DNA of 64,000 nt from Cyclina sinensis (Eukaryota > Mollusca > Bivalvia > Venerida > Veneridae), in contig JAAONU010000006.1 in NCBI GenBank assembly GCA_012932295.1, positions 32,204,882-32,268,881 of the forward strand, given 5' to 3'. Each line of letters begins with the position of its first letter. Within the stretch, counting starts at the first letter, position 1. Below, piece after piece: positions 60,825 through 64,000 of the stretch. The notes beneath the pieces are model-generated. The model ran no database searches. It saw only the letters and a list, made by a program, of their open reading frames with translations, and was not told the DNA's origin. A program made the translations under genes and the position numbers.

Positions 60825-62192
60825 TTTACCTTGAAATCCCTAAAATAAATAAAGAAAAACAAACATATACTAAGATCTGATCTATAGCCTCTATGGGCTC
60901 CTTCATGTATAAAACTCAAGCAATAAAAGCACCAGGACAAGAATGGACATTTATATTTATGGTGCAATTTTAAGCTATTTTTAAGTTAAAAACACACTAA
61001 TTTTACGAAGAATATATTAGAAACTTCAAGACGTAGTCAATCCTGATTTTATTGTTCAAATAACTGCTGCATCTCGGTCAAGATAACAGATCACCCTGAC
61101 AATAAACATTGTTTTTATATTACATTAAAATACAGTTAATGTAAGAGTAGAATATGGATTCTATATGGATTTTTTACGAGGCTAGATGGAGTTCAATGTA
61201 GATTTGATTTGGAATTTGTTTTGGACTCTAGAAATGGTAACAAAGCTAACTTGATAAAATTGGATCAAATAATTATTTATACTGGAGGATCATATTGTGC
61301 ATACCCTAGTAGTTCATTGGTTACATTTTATTAGGTTAAAAAAAATATGCAAGTCTACGATGAATTAAAAGTTCATACATTTTTAAATTAATAGATCTAT
61401 CAAAATCGATACTTCAGTCATAACATACATTCTCAGTTTTTAGGGAAAAACCCCAGTCCACACAAAGAAATTTCAAAGATAAATGTGGTATTTTTTCTGT
61501 CCCACATAATAAGTATTATTAAAGGTCCAGCTTGCATTCAACGGTTTTAAGAGAACAACGGTCTTCTTGAATATAATATTTAATTGTCCAACATTGTTAG
61601 TTTTAATCATATAATACATTACGGATGTGTAAAAAACCCACAAAACTGCATGTCCAGTGCGAAAGTGAAATTATTATTTTATAAAATACAAATGAAAACA
61701 AAAACAAAACACTAATTCTATATAGATCTATATACAAAAACTAAACAACGGGCGGACGGCCTTTTGTTGGACTCTTGAGTAAATCAACCCGTTTCCAGAT
61801 CCAAAGGCAGCCCGTTTCCATCCAGACAATTGCATTTTTGACAATTTCTTTTATAACTGAATGGTTTTAAGCATTAATTTTTATTTATATTAACTTTCCT
61901 AGTCATAATGGGTCTTTCTGACCTCAGTTTAACATTTTCTTCTATCTTTTTCTGCTTTAAAAAGAAGTGAAAAACTAATAAAACTAAGTTTACATGTTGT
62001 TTTTCTGGAAAAAATCACTTAAATCTTTCAAAGCAAGCAGGAAAATATAAGGACGTTTGTGCTTACATACTTACTAAACATCCTAATGTTCCGTGGTACC
62101 AGTTATATTACGAATAATACAGTGAAAATAAATTAAAAGCTATTTTTTAGAGAGCATCAGAAAATTGACTCACCTGTTTGGATCGCTGCCAT
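60810..62192 (-). other. 5' leader exons and introns of transposon gene 2
   Basis: First exon from the right TIR to the donor CAAACAG|GTGAGT (donor 62173-62168). The second exon is 60839-60810, after an acceptor TTATTTTAG, and holds the start ATG at 60824. The ATG at 62192-62190, two bases inside the TIR, would yield only about 10 codons before a stop in exon 2, so it acts as an upstream ORF in this splice form. The long intron (60840-62173) carries part of the subterminal motif set at its right end. Confidence 0.6.
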
Positions 62193-62193
62193 T

Positions 62194-62275
62194 GAATCAA
62201 TCCGGTGCTTGAAATCCGAATCAGTTCGGGAACGGGAAATTAGTCCAAATCAACCCGGAACGATTACATACCGTG
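62194..62275 (-). repeat. right terminal inverted repeat (82 bp)
   Basis: Reverse complement of the left TIR with one mismatch. It ends CATACCGTG at 62275. Confidence 0.93.
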
Positions 62276-62280
62276 AATTA
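62276..62280. repeat. right copy of the AATTA target-site duplication
   Basis: AATTA, same sequence and orientation as 51730-51734. Confidence 0.75.
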
Positions 62281-63104
62281 GTGTATCCGAAAAAAAAGTT
62301 TAAAATCCTACAATATTTAGGAGAGGCCGATAGACTACTTATCCCAATGTTCGTTCTGACTGGCAGTGCTGTGGCATGTTTGTTTCTTGCTAGGCCATTT
62401 TCACGCGATAGACATTATACATGTAATTATATGCAATTTAAACGTAAAAAAATTAAATATTACAACGCAAAGTTTCTGATATCAGAGGCAGTATTCCTAT
62501 AACAACTTTCTTATCAAATATGTTTTTACGAAAATATCTAAATTCTGGCTGGTCAGCAGTCCGTAAACACAGTTTAACATTATACGTGACAGGCAGGTAA
62601 TGTATGTTACCCAATGGTAAATAGGGAAGGGTACATTTACAGTTCGCCGATGTGCGTCTAAATTTTGTCATTCTTCAAAATCATTTACAGCCTAGAAGAA
62701 AATATACAACAATATTCCCAATCTTTACTAAATAATCTTTATTAAAATAACATCAGATAGAATCATATAATTTTTTTTCCAGTTTTTCTTTCTACTGGTT
62801 CACAATATTGTCCATGAATTTATTTCTGGTGAAGGCGAAATACTTCAAATTAAATCTTGTTACAAAGGTAACTTTTAAAGTTTTCATGACTTAATATCTA
62901 AGCCAATACTCAAGGGATATTGAAATGCAGGGTAAACGTTTAAGATGATTATAGGTAAAACGTTGAGTATAATGTTCAATATTTTAAGGTAAAATGAAGA
63001 TGAATCCATACAGAACAAACCGCCAAATCAATGGTTTGTTTCTGGTTAGTGATTTAGGAGCAATTTAAGGGAATTGAAAGAGTCCTCTGTAATATGAAAT
63101 CGAA
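62281..63104. other. flank between the large transposon and the Tc1 remnant
   Basis: AT-rich, no gene recognised. The 97-codon frame that starts in the right TIR (62209) and runs into this flank is chance. Confidence 0.4.
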
Positions 63105-64000
63105 ATGGACTGATTGTTGGAACTGGCTAGTCAATACCGGGTATGTTCCCCATTCGCTCTCTCCACAGCCCTGGTTCTCTTGGGCATGGAGTTCATGAGT
63201 GAGTGTATCCTCCTCATTGGGATGTTGGCCAACTTTTCCAAGGGGGATGCTCTCAGGTGGGCCAGAGTAACAGGGGGGAGGGGGGCGGGCTGACGTCGTC
63301 GAACCTGTCTATCCAGATGGTCGAATAAAAAATCAAAAGGGGATAGGTCGGAGCAGTATAGTGGCCAATCCAGTGGGTGGATATTGTTGTTAGTGAGAAC
63401 TCAACAGATACTCGCTACATGGGATCGAGAATTATCCTGCTGGAATGTGAGGTTGTTTTGATGCAATAAGGGGACAATATGGGGTCGGAGAATCTCATCT
63501 CTATACATAGTGGCCGTTAAATTACCCGCTACCATAACCACTGGTGACTTAACTCCATTTGAGATTCCTCCCCAAACAATAATCAATCCCAAAACCTATC
63601 ACACTCTACAACGCAGCAGTCGGCAAAAAGTTCTTAACGACGTCGGTATACACGACGTCGACCGTCTGCTCAAAACAGAGTGAACCGGGACTAATCAGTA
63701 AACACGACCCGGATCCACTGCCTCAATTGGAATATTCCGGAGGCATGTGACCCCGCCCAAGTCATAAGACACTCGCGACGAGCAGCGGTAAGCGGCAGAC
63801 CTATGTACGGGTGACGTGCCAGCAGACCAACTTCCTGCAATCGTTTCTTTACAGTTTTAGCATGGATAGGACGGTTATGAGTACCTATTGTACAAAGGGC
63901 AGTTTCAACGGCAGTAGGGTGACGATTGCGCACATGCGCAAGACAGATAAACCTGTCTTGACGTTGTGAGGTCACTCTCGGACGCCCAGACCTAGGTCTG
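63105..64000 (-). pseudogene. Tc1/mariner-like transposase remnant (runs off the right edge)
   Basis: At the edge the minus strand encodes RPRSGRPRVTSQRQD, the Tc1 GRPR linker. It continues with RNRHPTAVETA, TVKKRLQEVGL and QWIRVVFTD, the first catalytic Asp, directly followed by a TAG where Tc1 elements have Glu. Further blocks are DGRRRVYRRR, IIVWGGISNG, FQQDNSRSHVA (second Asp) and WPLYCSDLSPFDFLFDHLDR. The last block should hold the third acidic residue in SPIE, but here reads SPFD. Several stops and at least one frameshift (near 63588) make it dead. The 5' part and one TIR lie beyond the window. Confidence 0.88.

Larger units (their letters stand above)
51735..62275. mobile_element. 10.5-kb TIR DNA transposon carrying a YqaJ-nuclease gene and a C2H2 zinc-finger gene
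   Basis: Bounded by 82-bp inverted repeats (81/82 identical) that start CACGGTATGTAATCG, with AATTA flanking both sides. It encloses two convergent spliced genes and nothing that looks like a host gene. The introns hold secondary insertions: a SINE (54272-54590), an inverted copy of the 11-kb repeat family (about 55020-55210) and a hairpin-ended repeat (about 57540-57920). TIR identity indicates recent movement or gene conversion. Superfamily not assigned: the YqaJ-type nuclease recalls ISL2EU elements and the very long single protein recalls Academ, but a 5-bp duplication and the gene pair do not plainly fit either as I remember them. Confidence 0.85.

Noticed and set aside
62209..62502. 97-codon plus-strand open frame beginning in the right TIR
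   Set aside because: It crosses the transposon boundary into unrelated flank, and the left TIR gives no matching protein.

Overview
The window looks like animal nuclear DNA, most likely from a bivalve mollusc. It is strongly AT-rich and gene-poor, has spliceosomal introns with GT/AG borders, and is packed with non-LTR retrotransposons, tRNA-derived SINEs, tandem-core elements and hairpin-ended repeats of kinds I associate with bivalve genomes. The taxon is inferred from repeat style and from secreted GH5-like genes, not from a marker gene.

There are few host genes. At the left edge (minus strand, 1-457) is an exon that reads as the N-terminus of SMARCAL1, with its RPA-binding helix. Two paralogous secreted GH5-like glycosidase genes lie about 19 kb apart in opposite orientation (minus strand 23765-24860, plus strand 43785-44870). 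Each has its coding sequence in one exon behind a 5'UTR intron. Both lack the GH5 nucleophile Glu at the expected place, and the minus copy carries a single-base frameshift.

Most of the rest is mobile DNA. Two related LINEs (3755-7444 and 13295-17142) keep endonuclease, reverse transcriptase and a C-terminal Cys/His motif. A decayed L1/Tx1-like LINE (31825-37860) is interrupted by a 1.2-kb tandem-repeat element. A second, larger tandem-repeat element (46690-48635) has the same end architecture. Hairpin-ended repeats lie at 22100-22935, 28203-29965, 30782-31812 and, inverted, at 57540-57920. Smaller items are MITE-like inverted repeats (1157-2272, 7481-7654, 20068-20319, 11021-11888), two SINEs, and a Tc1/mariner pseudogene running off the right edge.

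The most striking object is a 10.5-kb DNA transposon at 51735-62275. It has 82-bp terminal inverted repeats differing at one base, flanked by a 5-bp direct repeat (AATTA). It carries two convergent, intron-containing genes that start right at the inner edges of the two repeats. The plus-strand gene has six exons and about 1443 codons after allowing for three 1-nt breaks. It contains a YqaJ/lambda-exonuclease-like PD-(D/E)XK nuclease between segments that could be the halves of a DDE/RNase H-like transposase. The minus-strand gene encodes about 254 residues with seven C2H2 zinc fingers and has one nonsense codon. A CACCGG(R)YTGATT-like motif recurs in the TIRs and the subterminal region. The two genes plausibly form a transposition system (nuclease-transposase plus DNA-binding partner).

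Single-nucleotide frame breaks occur in nearly every coding region, including the presumed host genes, and several sit in homopolymers. Some of these breaks may be consensus errors rather than mutations.
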